From Gemmatimonadota bacterium (lineage in GTDB: Bacteria > Gemmatimonadota > Gemmatimonadetes > Palauibacterales > Palauibacteraceae), in the NCBI GenBank assembly GCA_029262175.1, contig JAJCZV010000070.1, positions 1 to 64,000 of the forward strand: 64,000 nucleotides of DNA, written 5' to 3'. A model generated the notes under the pieces. That model had not been told where the DNA came from, made no database searches, and saw nothing but the letters and a program-made list of their open reading frames with translations. Positions 7,102 through 15,053 of the stretch are shown in pieces. The translations under genes and the position numbers were made by a program. How positions within the stretch are numbered: position 1 is the first letter of the stretch; each line of letters starts with the position of its first letter.

Positions 7102-7191
7102 GGAGGGCGGCCCTCAGGCTGGCGCCGAAAGAGGACTTTACACCCTTGGGGGGCCGTTGCAGCGGCTCGGGTTCGATCCCCCCGCCCTCCG
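7102..7191 (+). tRNA. Putative 9/3 allo-tRNA, apparent anticodon UUA (reads UAA)
   Basis: The 90-base sequence folds as a tRNA with non-canonical proportions. The acceptor stem is a perfect 9 bp (7102-7110 with 7182-7190). The T arm is GGG, loop TTCGATC (7172-7178), CCC: 3 bp with the standard TpsiC signature. The variable arm is long (7151-7157 with 7162-7168, loop TGCA, two G-U pairs). The D arm is 7114-7119 with 7124-7128 (one bulged A, 4-base loop). The anticodon arm is 7131-7135 with 7143-7147, loop CTTTACA, giving U33 then UUA at 7138-7140; its pairs include one G-U and one A-C, and base 37 is C, so it is the weakest arm. The discriminator is G7191 and no CCA is encoded. Long variable arm plus G73 are serine-type features. 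The 9/3 form is known from allo-tRNAs (Mukai and colleagues, 2017), some acting as nonsense suppressors. It sits between two cargo genes inside the IS1-like element. Confidence 0.78.
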
Positions 7192-7249
7192 CTCGTTTCA
7201 CGCACTTTGAACATCGCCTACCCCGATAGCGGGAGCAAGGTTTCTTCTG

Positions 7250-8074
7250 ATGGCTAACGTCCTCAAGCGGGAAAAGCAGGAAGCGATCATCGCGGCCCTG
7301 GTCGAGGGTACGTCGATCCGATCCGTGGAGCGGATGACGGGCGTACACCGCGACACGATCATGCGCCTCATGGTCCGTGTGGCCGACGGCTGCCGTTGGC
7401 TCATGGATACGGAGATGCGGGATCTCCCGTGCGAGCGCATCCAGGTCGATGAGATTTGGGGCTACGTCGGCAAGAAGCAGCGTCATCTCACCGAGGATGA
7501 CGATGTTCGCGAGAAGGGCGATATGTGGACGTGGGTGGCGCTCGACCCGGACTCTAAGGCGATCCCGGCCTATCTCGTGGGGAAGCGCACATGGGCGAAC
7601 GCAGAGACGTTCATGGACGATCTGGCCGACCGGCTTTCGTATCGCGTGCAAATCTCAGCGGACGCGCTGGAGGCGTACGTCGGCGCGATCGACAAGGCGT
7701 TCGGTCCTAACGCTGACTTCGGTCAGATTGTAAAGGTCTACGAAGCCGAGCCCATCGGTCCGGGTAGGTACAGCCCGCCCAAGGTCAGCCACTCCGAACG
7801 GTACGCCGTGTGGGGCGACCCGGACCCGGACCACATCTCCACGTCGCACGTCGAGCGCCAGAACCTTACCATGCGGATGAGCATCCGCCGCTTGACACGT
7901 CTCACCAACGCTTTCAGCAAGAAGCGCGAGAACCTTGAGGCCGCGGTGGATCTTCACTTCGCGCACTACAACTTTGTCCGTCGGCACGGGACGATCAAAA
8001 CGACCCCCGCGGTGGCGGTCGGTGTGGCCGATCGGCCCTGGACGGTGGGCGAGTTGTTGGACGCGACGACCTGA
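7250..8074 (+). CDS. IS1-family DDE transposase
   Basis: 274 residues in one frame, with no InsA/InsB-type frameshift. An N-terminal helix-turn-helix (ALVEGTSIRSVERMTGVHRDTIMRL) precedes the catalytic core: D67 in IQVDEIWGYVGKKQ, D138 in ISADALEAY and E202 in TSHVERQNLTMRMSIRR. A conserved C-terminal block (AVDLHFAHYNFVRRHGTIKTTPA) follows. D138 lies in a degenerate version of the usual TDGxxAY motif, but the acid is kept, so the enzyme looks active. It would cut and join the element at its 19-bp ends. It starts at ATG 7250, 59 bases after the RNA gene, and is followed after 47 bases by the methyltransferase gene. Confidence 0.92.
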   Translation: MANVLKREKQEAIIAALVEGTSIRSVERMTGVHRDTIMRLMVRVADGCRWLMDTEMRDLPCERIQVDEIWGYVGKKQRHLTEDDDVREKGDMWTWVALDPDSKAIPAYLVGKRTWANAETFMDDLADRLSYRVQISADALEAYVGAIDKAFGPNADFGQIVKVYEAEPIGPGRYSPPKVSHSERYAVWGDPDPDHISTSHVERQNLTMRMSIRRLTRLTNAFSKKRENLEAAVDLHFAHYNFVRRHGTIKTTPAVAVGVADRPWTVGELLDATT

Positions 8075-8121
8075 CGCTAGGTTGGCGTCAGAGCCCTGTG
8101 AAACGCGAACGGGAGGCGATG

Positions 8122-8973
8122 ATGGGGGTTGGACGACCGGAGCCTGTATTCACCACGAACCTGGGCGAGCTGTACCAAGCGGACTGCATGGATGTCCTCC
8201 CCACAATCGAATCCGAGTCAATTGATACCGTGTTCGCGGACCCACCGTTCAACCTGAACAAGCAGTACGGCGACAATAGCCACGACGACCATCCTGAGGA
8301 ACGATACATCGCGTGGTGTGAGTCCTGGCTTAGCGAGTGCATCCGTGCTCTCAAACCGGGCGGATCGCTGTTCCTCTACAACCTGCCGAAATGGAACATC
8401 CGTTTCGGTGCGTTCCTTATGGACCGCGGGCTCGATTTCCGCCATTGGATCGCAATCGAACACAAGAGTTGTCTCCCCATCCAGGGCCGGCTCTACCCGG
8501 CACACTATTCCTTGCTCTACTACTCGAAGGGGAAGCCGTCACGGTTCCAGAAGATCCGCACCCCGATCGAGACGTGCCGACATTGCGCGGGTGAAATCAA
8601 GGACTACGGGGGCCACCGCGGGGCCATGAACCCCAAGGGTGTCAACCTCAAGGACGTATGGACCGACATCCCGCCGGTTCGCCACGCGAAGTTCAAGCCG
8701 AGCAGCCGGACCGAAAACGCGCTGAGCACGAAGGTTCTGGAACGGGTGATCGAGATGAGTACCTATCCGGGTGACCTCGTACTCGATCCGTTCGGCGGAA
8801 GCGGGACCACATATGGGGTCTGCGAAGCGAGGCGCCGCCGCTGGATCGGAATCGAGATCGAGGAACCGTCCGACATCATCGCGCGCCTAAACGGCGAGGT
8901 TGAGCCCCACCAAAACGATGACTACGTGGAAACGGAGTACGCGGAGGATCTTGCCCTCACGATGACCGGCTGA
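8122..8973 (+). CDS. Site-specific DNA methyltransferase (N6-adenine or N4-cytosine type)
   Basis: 283 residues from ATG 8122, five bases after GGGAGG; ATG 8119 and GTG 8098 are alternatives. Motif IV is DPPF (residues 40-43) and motif I with the SAM loop is DPFGGSGTT (222-230). Catalytic before binding motif is the beta-class amino-methyltransferase order. Between them lies a region with CRHC that could form a target-recognition or zinc element. The protein transfers a methyl group from S-adenosylmethionine to A-N6 or C-N4 in a short duplex site; the site cannot be read from sequence. It is followed four bases later by a nuclease candidate, so it most likely protects the element and host against that enzyme. 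Confidence 0.9.
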   Translation: MGVGRPEPVFTTNLGELYQADCMDVLPTIESESIDTVFADPPFNLNKQYGDNSHDDHPEERYIAWCESWLSECIRALKPGGSLFLYNLPKWNIRFGAFLMDRGLDFRHWIAIEHKSCLPIQGRLYPAHYSLLYYSKGKPSRFQKIRTPIETCRHCAGEIKDYGGHRGAMNPKGVNLKDVWTDIPPVRHAKFKPSSRTENALSTKVLERVIEMSTYPGDLVLDPFGGSGTTYGVCEARRRRWIGIEIEEPSDIIARLNGEVEPHQNDDYVETEYAEDLALTMTG

Positions 8974-8977
8974 CTCC

Positions 8978-9556
8978 GTGCCGCTCATCACGGTCCGTCA
9001 CGACTTCAATGGCTTCACCAACCTCGTGGACCGTCTCCATCTCGGCCAGCTCGTCGATGAGGCGGAGTCCACACTGGCCAGATTTTCCCTCAAGATCGAG
9101 GAAGCTAAGTACGCTAACGGGACGCGCGACCTTCGCATCTGGATCGATGATGGTTTTGAGGCCGCCGGGGGATGGGACAAGAGCACCGTGGGCGCGATCG
9201 ACTGGACGAAGGGCAACCCAGATTCAGGCGGTCACATCGGCGTTGAGGTCCAGGTTTCAGGACGGAGCGACCTCCTGGCCGTTGATCTCATTCATCTTCG
9301 GGGCGATTTCCGTGAGGGCAAGATCGACGTGGGCATCATAGTCGTCCCAGACGATGAGCTGTCGTACTACCTCACCGACCGAACGCCCAACTTCCGCACG
9401 GCACTCAAGCACATAAAGCAAACGCGCGCCGAGGACCTACCGATCCGGGTAATCGCGTTTCGGCACGACGGAGTCGGCACCGCCCTACCGAAGATGCGAA
9501 CGAATCTCGGTAGAATGGTTGCAGAGCGCCCGCGCGACGACGCGGATTCAAACTAG
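8978..9556 (+). CDS. BglII/BstYI-like type II restriction endonuclease candidate
   Basis: 192 residues from GTG 8978, four bases after the methyltransferase stop. The core AIDWTKG...HIGVEVQVSGRSDLLAVDLIHLR followed by IDVGIIVVPDDELSYYL reproduces the pattern of the BglII/BstYI group (D, then ExQ or ExE, then K/R, then DVGxII). Candidates for catalysis are D75, E90 and Q92; the E-x-Q pair is as in BglII. Family members cut inside GATC-containing sites, but no specificity can be claimed here. The stop TAG lies within the right inverted repeat, so the gene runs to the very end of the element. An uncharacterised nuclease-fold protein is the alternative. Confidence 0.72.
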   Translation: MPLITVRHDFNGFTNLVDRLHLGQLVDEAESTLARFSLKIEEAKYANGTRDLRIWIDDGFEAAGGWDKSTVGAIDWTKGNPDSGGHIGVEVQVSGRSDLLAVDLIHLRGDFREGKIDVGIIVVPDDELSYYLTDRTPNFRTALKHIKQTRAEDLPIRVIAFRHDGVGTALPKMRTNLGRMVAERPRDDADSN

Positions 9557-9565
9557 GACACTACC
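9547..9565 (-). repeat. Right terminal inverted repeat of the IS1-like element
   Basis: Read on the minus strand it is GGTAGTGTCCTAGTTTGAA, 18 of 19 identical to the left end. It contains the stop codon of the nuclease gene (TAG, 9554-9556). Confidence 0.88.
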
Positions 9566-9573
9566 CACGAGTG
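9566..9573. repeat. Target-site duplication, right copy
   Basis: CACGAGTG, identical to 5705-5712, directly outside the right inverted repeat. Confidence 0.88.
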
Positions 9574-9835
9574 GGCGGGGAAAGAGTGGCGATTTTCCAG
9601 CCGGCAACACCTGGAGCAATTCGGCGCCGACCCTGCGCGATATGCGCCAGCGTTCGACGGCCAGTGCGCGTTCGGGCTGAGTATTGGTCAGAGCGACGAA
9701 GGGTCTCCAGAGCACTTCGAGATCCGCGACGGGCGGCTCTTCCTCCACTCGAACGCGATGGTCGCGTGGCTGTTTCGAGTACTCCCCGGTAGACGACCGG
9801 CGGCCGATCGAACGTGGGCCTCGCACACCGACTGA
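9574..9835 (+). pseudogene. YHS-domain protein, 3' fragment after the mobile element
   Basis: This continues the YHS domain broken at 5712: GKEWRFSSRQHLEQFGADPARYAPAFDGQCAFGLSIG, ending at TGA 9833-9835. The conserved F-x-S, the F-x-x-DPxxYAP block and the single cysteine of the YHS pattern are present. After it come an HFEIRDGRLFLHSN strand pair and a Trp-containing tail. It has no start codon of its own with a ribosome site, so it should be silent. Confidence 0.88.
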
Positions 9836-9964
9836 CGCACCCGATGAGGGGAATCCCCGCAGGCGCCCGGCGCTAGGATGTCCGGGGGACGTGATCAAGA
9901 AGGAGGCGTTGTTTCGGGCGCCCTCGCTGCCGGCGCTCTACCCGGGGCCCTAAGAAGGAGGAAC

Positions 9965-10402
9965 ATGCTACGAGCCAAAAGAAGTCGGGTGTCGCTACTC
10001 GGTATCGGGGTTCTGGCCTCGTGCGGGCAGCCCGCGGAGTCGCAGGAGTCCGACGTCGATGCCTTCCGCGACGCCGTCATGGTGGCGTACGACAACCGCG
10101 ATGTCGAGGCGCTCGCGGCGCTTCATGCCCTCGACGTGAGTGTGGTCAACTCACGCGGTGAAACCGTCGAGGGACGAGCGGCGTTCGCGGAGTACTGGGA
10201 CGAGCGATGGGAGGGCACGACCGGGCCGAATCCGCTGCAGTACTCGCCGTTGGAGGTGCGCGAGGCCGGGCCCTATGTAATCGAGCGAGGCGAGTATGGT
10301 CCGCGCGGCGCGGCCGCCGTGGGTCGATACATTTGGGTCCTGGCGTCAAGGCCCGCCAACCCGGGAGGATGGGAGATTCTCTGGTTCATCTATTCCTCTT
10401 GA
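9965..10402 (+). CDS. NTF2-like (DUF4440/SnoaL type) lipoprotein
   Basis: The 145-residue protein starts at ATG 9965 after AAGGAGG. A lipoprotein signal ends in the lipobox LASC. The mature part has the cone-shaped NTF2 fold pattern: helix DAFRDAVMVAYDNRDVEALAALH, strand VSVVNSRGETVEGRAAFAEYW, and C-terminal strands ending GGWEILWFIYSS. Relatives bind small ligands or are ketosteroid-isomerase-like; no catalytic residues can be assigned. It lies in the envelope, 129 bases after the broken YHS gene. Confidence 0.7.
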   Translation: MLRAKRSRVSLLGIGVLASCGQPAESQESDVDAFRDAVMVAYDNRDVEALAALHALDVSVVNSRGETVEGRAAFAEYWDERWEGTTGPNPLQYSPLEVREAGPYVIERGEYGPRGAAAVGRYIWVLASRPANPGGWEILWFIYSS

Positions 10403-10579
10403 GACCCAGGTGCGGGTCGGATCGTCGTCGCACTGAGGAGTGTGGATGCTGGACCGGCCAGGAGTCGTCTAGGGGCTGTGCTTTTGGGCGTGGTACAGGG
10501 CAGGGTTCGTCGTACGCTAATCCGTCGAAGTATGTGCGGGGCGGCTTCTCGACGCTTAGCGCGAGGCGATGGACCTACC

Positions 10580-11896
10580 TCAGCGATAGACGAAGCACGA
10601 TTGCCTCGGGTCGTTCCGATCATAGAGCACCGGGACCGTGTCGCCCTCGTCCAAGAACGAGGCCATCTCGGTCGCGTATTTGATGAACGCCACATAGTTG
10701 CAACCCGCGACGTCGTAGTCGTACTTGAACGTGGAGAACATCTCAACATCTTTTTTTACGGAGCGGATGGAACCATGCGTGAATTCGCCCTCTCGAAAGA
10801 GATCCGTGTACCTCCGCTTTCGTGTTCTCACAGCCGCGATATAAACGGCCGGTAAGATCCCGACTGTCACGACAGACGCGAAGGCATAGAGAAGGATCGC
10901 ACCCGCTTGTGCGGTAGGTGACCACATCATTCGTTTTGGGAACAGCGGATTGACGAGGTTGCGGTATACGTCTTTCAACTCGCCGTCGAGGTCGCGAGGC
11001 GGCGGCCCCATATCTACGAATCGCGGTCCGTCGTCCGATGTGATCGGAACGCTTCTTCGCGCCCGTTCCCGAGGGGCGGCAACGTTCGTCTCTCTCACCA
11101 CCACCGAGGTCTCGGGCTCCTCGTCTCTCAGGATCTGGCGCGCCGCCTCCGCGGTCTGCGGCCGATCTCGCGGCGCGGGTCGCAGCAACGCTTCGATCAA
11201 CCGAACGAGCGACGCTTTCACGGGAAGATCCGCTGGCACCTCGATCCGTCCAGAATCGAACGGGAACTCGTTGGGTGGCCTGGCGGTCGCTAGATGGAGC
11301 AGCGTCGCGCCCAACGCGTAGAGGTCCGTGGTCGGTCCGCTCTGACCCATCAGTTGTTCGGGGGGCATGTATCCGAACGTGCCAACCACGGTCGTCCCGG
11401 CGACGGAGGGGGGTCGCCAGCCGAAGCACACGCCGCCGAAGTCGACCAGGGCCGCGCTCCCGTCGGGACGAATCATCAAGTTCGACGGTTTGATATCGCG
11501 GTGGAGAACCGCCGGCGCCCGTCCGTGCATGTACTCCAATACGTCGAGCAGGCCGAGCGTGAAATCGTAGATCTCTTGTTGCCCCAGCATCGGACCGGAA
11601 TCCAGACGCTGCTTCAAGGACGTGCCCTCTATGAACTCCTGCACGATGTAGAGCGCGGTCGACTCTTCCTCACCTTGAAAGAAGTCGAACACCTTCGGAA
11701 TGCCTGGGTGATCGAGCAGCGAAAGCACTTTCGCCTCTCGCTCGAACAACTCGAGATACTTCCAATTCTCGAGGTGCTGGAAATGCAGCTCCTTGATCGC
11801 GACCTGACGCCCTTCGCGCGTGTCGAGACAAAGCAGCGTGCGACCCGACGACCCCGCACCTAGCGATCGGATGACCTGATAGCGCTCCCCGATCAT
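10580..11896 (-). CDS. Membrane-anchored Ser/Thr protein kinase (Hanks type)
   Basis: 438 residues from ATG 11896; a GTG at 12043 would add 49 low-complexity residues. The kinase domain has the P-loop GAGSSG (13-18), the ATP-binding K35 in VAIKEL, the catalytic HRDIKPSN (132-139), DFG (152-154) and the activation-end GTFGYMPPEQL. A disordered linker follows, then a transmembrane segment (AGAILLYAFASVVTVGILPAVYIAA) and a C-terminal beta-rich domain (FTHGSIRSVKKDVEMFSTFKY), probably outside the membrane. That domain resembles the DUF3592-type extracytoplasmic fold. Its target is unknown. The 10403-10579 gap downstream shows nothing I can support. Confidence 0.85.
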   Translation of the reverse strand: MIGERYQVIRSLGAGSSGRTLLCLDTREGRQVAIKELHFQHLENWKYLELFEREAKVLSLLDHPGIPKVFDFFQGEEESTALYIVQEFIEGTSLKQRLDSGPMLGQQEIYDFTLGLLDVLEYMHGRAPAVLHRDIKPSNLMIRPDGSAALVDFGGVCFGWRPPSVAGTTVVGTFGYMPPEQLMGQSGPTTDLYALGATLLHLATARPPNEFPFDSGRIEVPADLPVKASLVRLIEALLRPAPRDRPQTAEAARQILRDEEPETSVVVRETNVAAPRERARRSVPITSDDGPRFVDMGPPPRDLDGELKDVYRNLVNPLFPKRMMWSPTAQAGAILLYAFASVVTVGILPAVYIAAVRTRKRRYTDLFREGEFTHGSIRSVKKDVEMFSTFKYDYDVAGCNYVAFIKYATEMASFLDEGDTVPVLYDRNDPRQSCFVYR

Positions 11897-12148
11897 CAAC
11901 GGCGGCTCTGCCGACAAAGGCGGCTCCGCCGGCGGTCCGTCAGCCTGGCCGCTCAACCGTCCGACAAGAGAGGAGCCGGCGACGCTCTCCACTCGCGCCA
12001 GCCTCGCGAAGCGTCGTCCCGTCGAAGAACCGCGACGGGGCACCGCGGCGTTCGGCCGAGTGGCCGGATCGTCCGTCGCGCGCAGCGCCAGCCAGCGAGT
12101 GGAGAGCGTCGTCGGCTCCGACCCCCCGCGTCGTCGAGCCCCACGAGG

Positions 12149-14851
12149 CTAAGCGGGCTCGATGCGCACCGGGCACACCTTGAGCTCGGCCGTGTGCGTG
12201 ACCGGGTCATAGCCACCACCGGTCAGAAAGTTGACTGGCACGTCGTTGAAGCTGAAGCTCGCGAACACCGTCCCGAGTGGGGAACGGTTTGTGGCTTCGA
12301 CCTTGACCTTTACCGATCCGCGCGGGCTAGACATGGTCGCCCAGCCACCGTCTTCAAGCCCCCAGTTGGTGACATCGACGGGATTCACCTCGAGTCGTTC
12401 CTCCGAGAGCAAGTAATCGATCCCGGACGAGCGCCCCGTTTGAGTCCGGGTGTGATAGGAGGCGAGTCGCCGACCCGTCGTCAGCCATACCGGGAAGTCC
12501 GACGAGATCGTCTCCGCCGGATCTCGGTATCGGATGACGTGAAAGATCCCGCGTCCGTTCAAGAACTCGTCTTCGTGGAGGATCGGCGTCCCCATGTGCC
12601 CGGGCTCCGGTACCGGCCACTGGTACTCGCTGTTTTCGATCCGATCCCAATCGAGTCCGGCATAGATGGGCGAGAGGCTGCAGAGCTCGTTGAAGATCTC
12701 TTTGGCGGACTCGAACTCGAATCCTTTGAGTCCCATCCTCTGCGCGATTCGAGAGATCGCCCACCAATCGGGTCTCGCTTCGCCTGGAGGGCTCACGGCC
12801 GCGCGGAGCCGTTGGACTCTCCGCTCCGTGTTCGAGCACACGCCGTCGGTCTCCGCCCAACCCGTGGCAGGGAGGACGACATCGGCCAGCTTCGCGGTCT
12901 CGGTCAAGAAGAGGTCGATCACTACGAGATGGTCGAGGCTTCGCAACGCGTGCTCGCAATGGCGGCGATCGGGGTCGGTGACGACCGTGTTCTCGCCGTC
13001 GATGAGCATGGCACGGACGCGATCTCCGCACATGTCGAGCGCCTGCACCTTTGTCGGTCCGATCTCCAGATCGCACTCCCGCCCGTAGGCAGCAGCGAAC
13101 TTCGCCTGGTGCGCGGGCTCGAGAACCGACTGGAACCCCGGGTAGTTGTTGGGAAGCGCGCCGCAATCGCCCGCGCCTTGGATGTTGTTCTGCCCTCGCA
13201 TCGGATTAATGCCGGTGCCTTCACGCCCGATGTTTCCGGTCATGAGCACGAGGTTACACAGACTCTGGACGTTGTCGACGCCACAGATGTGCTCGGTGAT
13301 CCCCAACGTGTAGTAGATGGCGCCGCGTTCGGCCGCGCCGTACCACTGAGCGGCTTGCTCGATGAGCTTGGCGTCGACGCCCGTGATCGACTCGGCCCAT
13401 TCGGGAGGGAACTCGGCGACATGTTCCAGGAACTCGGTCGCCTCCGTGGTGCGCTCGGCGACAAAGCCTTCATCGACGAGTCCGTCGCGCGCGATCACGT
13501 GCGCCATGCCGAGAAGAAGTGCCGCATCCGAGCCGACTCGAAGCGGCAGATGGATGTCCGCCATCTCCGCCAGCGGGATCCGGCGCGGATCGGCCACGAT
13601 GAGTTTTGCGCCCTTGGCGATGGCCTTCTTGAGACGCGTCGCCGCAACGGGGTGACACTCGGTCATGTTGGTCCCGATACAAAAAATTACGTCGGGCTTC
13701 TCCATGTCCGCGAGCGGGTTCGACATCGCGCCACGTCCGATTGAGGCCGCCAGACCGGCGACCGTAGGAGCGTGTCAAGCACGGCTGCAGTTGTCGATCT
13801 GGTTTGTACCGAACCCTCCTCGAATAAATCGTTGCATCATGTAAGCGGCTTCGTGCGGGGCGCGTCCCGACGCGATTCCGTACACTGACTCTCTGCCGTG
13901 TTCTTGGTTCGCCTTTACAAATCCTCCCGCGGCTCGATCGAGCGCCGTGTCCCAATCGGTCTCGTGGAGTTCGCCATCCTCGCCGCGAACCAGGGGTGCC
14001 TTGAGCCGGTCCGGGTGGCTGACGAAGTCGAAGGCGAACTGTCCCTTTACGCAGAGCGCGCCAAGGTTCGCCGGGCCATCCATCGCGGGGAGCACGCCGA
14101 CGATCTTGTCCTCACGCGTCATTACATCAACGGAGCAACCGACACCGCAGTAGGTGCAGATGGTCCGCGTCTTCTTGGTCTCGCCCGGCACGTCTTTGTT
14201 GGCGAGCGCTTTGATGTCCGCGAGCGCACCCGTCGGACAGGTCTGAATGCATTGTCCGCAGAACGTGCACGCGGACCCCTTGAGCAGCCCCTCGAACTCG
14301 GTCGTGATCTGCGTCTCGAAGCCTCGATTCATGATCGAGATCGCGTAGTCGCCCTCTTGTTCGGCGCACACACGGACGCAGCGGTAACAAGAGATGCAGT
14401 TTTCGTAGTCGCGCAGGATAAACGGATTGTCATCGTCGGGCCGACTCGTGCCCGACTTCGCGCCCGCGAAACGTCCCGACCGCGCTCCATAGCGATCCAG
14501 AAGCGTCGCCATCTCGCCGGAGGCGTAGCCGGACAACGGGTCGACATCGAGGTCGCGGTTTTCGGAGGCGACCATCTCCAGGAGGACCCCGCGGTGCATC
14601 TCGAGACGCGACGAACGGGTGGTGATGTTCATCCCCGGTTCGGCGCGCGTCGTACAGGAGGCGACGGGGTTTCGCGCGCCCTCGAGCTCGACCACGCAGA
14701 GACGGCACGCACCGAGCGCCTCGAGCCTGGGGTCGTAGCAGAGCGTCGGGATGTCTTTCTGGTGACGCTCGGAGACTTCGTAGATCGTCTCCCCTCGTCG
14801 CGCCGGTACCCGCTCACCGTCGAGCGTGATCTCGAAATCGAACTTGTCCAT
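12149..14851 (-). CDS. fdsA: NAD-type formate dehydrogenase alpha subunit, selenocysteine-containing
   Basis: 900 residues if the in-frame TGA at 13777-13775 is read as selenocysteine (U359), in the context NCSRA-U-HAPTVAGL where molybdenum/tungsten formate dehydrogenases have catalytic Cys or Sec followed by His. Domains: N-terminal 2Fe-2S ferredoxin (C38, C49, C52, C66), two 4Fe-4S clusters (C152/155/158/162 and C195/198/201/205), the molybdopterin-domain 4Fe-4S (C232/235/239/267), then the bis-MGD core and C-terminal cofactor domain. It oxidises formate to CO2 and passes electrons through the clusters to the flavin subunit encoded at 16225-17901. The start ATG follows AGGAG. Conventional gene calling would split it at the TGA; the continuing homology and the hairpin show it is intact. 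Confidence 0.92.
13745..13777 (-). promoter_or_regulatory. SECIS element of the formate dehydrogenase gene
   Basis: After the TGA (13777-13775) and an 11-base spacer, a 7-bp stem (13763-13757 with 13751-13745, one G-U pair) closes the loop GGTCT. The loop begins 18 bases after the TGA, within the usual bacterial range, and has the G-U bases seen in the E. coli fdhF element that SelB binds. The element is inside the coding sequence, as in other bacteria. Confidence 0.85.
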
Positions 14852-15053
14852 GGATATCTCCTGGGGACCGCAACCAACGATTCCCCAAGATGGTGCGGGC
14901 TCTCGCCCGGTGCACCTCAACGGTCGCGGTGACCAAAAACTCGCGCGGACCTGGGCGGCACCGCATCGTTGTAGATCTCGGCCGATCCGATGCTATAAAC
15001 CCCCGTGTCCCAACCAACGGCAAATCTTTGCGACCCACTGCCAAAGTGAACGC

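Larger units (their letters stand above)
5713..9565. mobile_element. IS1-like insertion sequence with passenger genes (3,853 bp)
   Basis: The element is bounded by 19-bp terminal inverted repeats differing at one position (GGTAGTGTCCTA... at 5713-5731 and its complement at 9547-9565) and an 8-bp direct duplication CACGAGTG. Removing it with one duplication restores an intact YHS gene. It contains one DDE transposase of the IS1-type family and, unusually, passengers: two small minus-strand genes, a DUF5343-like gene, a 90-nt allo-tRNA-like RNA gene, a DNA methyltransferase and a BglII-like nuclease candidate. IS1 itself is about 0.77 kb, so this is a 'transporter IS' carrying about 3 kb of cargo. 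The undamaged repeats and open frames suggest a recent insertion. Confidence 0.9.

Noticed and set aside
7102..7191. Selenocysteine tRNA (selC) as identity of the RNA gene, given Sec use in this genome
   Set aside because: The acceptor plus T stem adds to 12 bp (9+3), not the 13 bp of bacterial tRNA-Sec, and the anticodon position reads TTA rather than TCA.
7250..8074. IS1595-family assignment of the transposase
   Set aside because: Motif layout (QVDEIW, SHVERQNLTMRMS) and the GGT ends fit the IS1 group better, though the two are related and a formal comparison would decide.
11897..12148. Extra N-terminal part of the kinase or a small gene
   Set aside because: Translation in all frames is Arg/Ser/Pro low-complexity without a ribosome site; left as intergenic or uncertain extension.
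12194..13744. Long plus-strand open frame opposite fdsA
   Set aside because: GC-rich antisense shadow; the minus strand encodes the conserved molybdopterin domain.
13726..13777. Formate dehydrogenase alpha as a pseudogene split by a stop codon
   Set aside because: The stop is TGA at the catalytic Cys/Sec site, homology is continuous and a SECIS hairpin follows.
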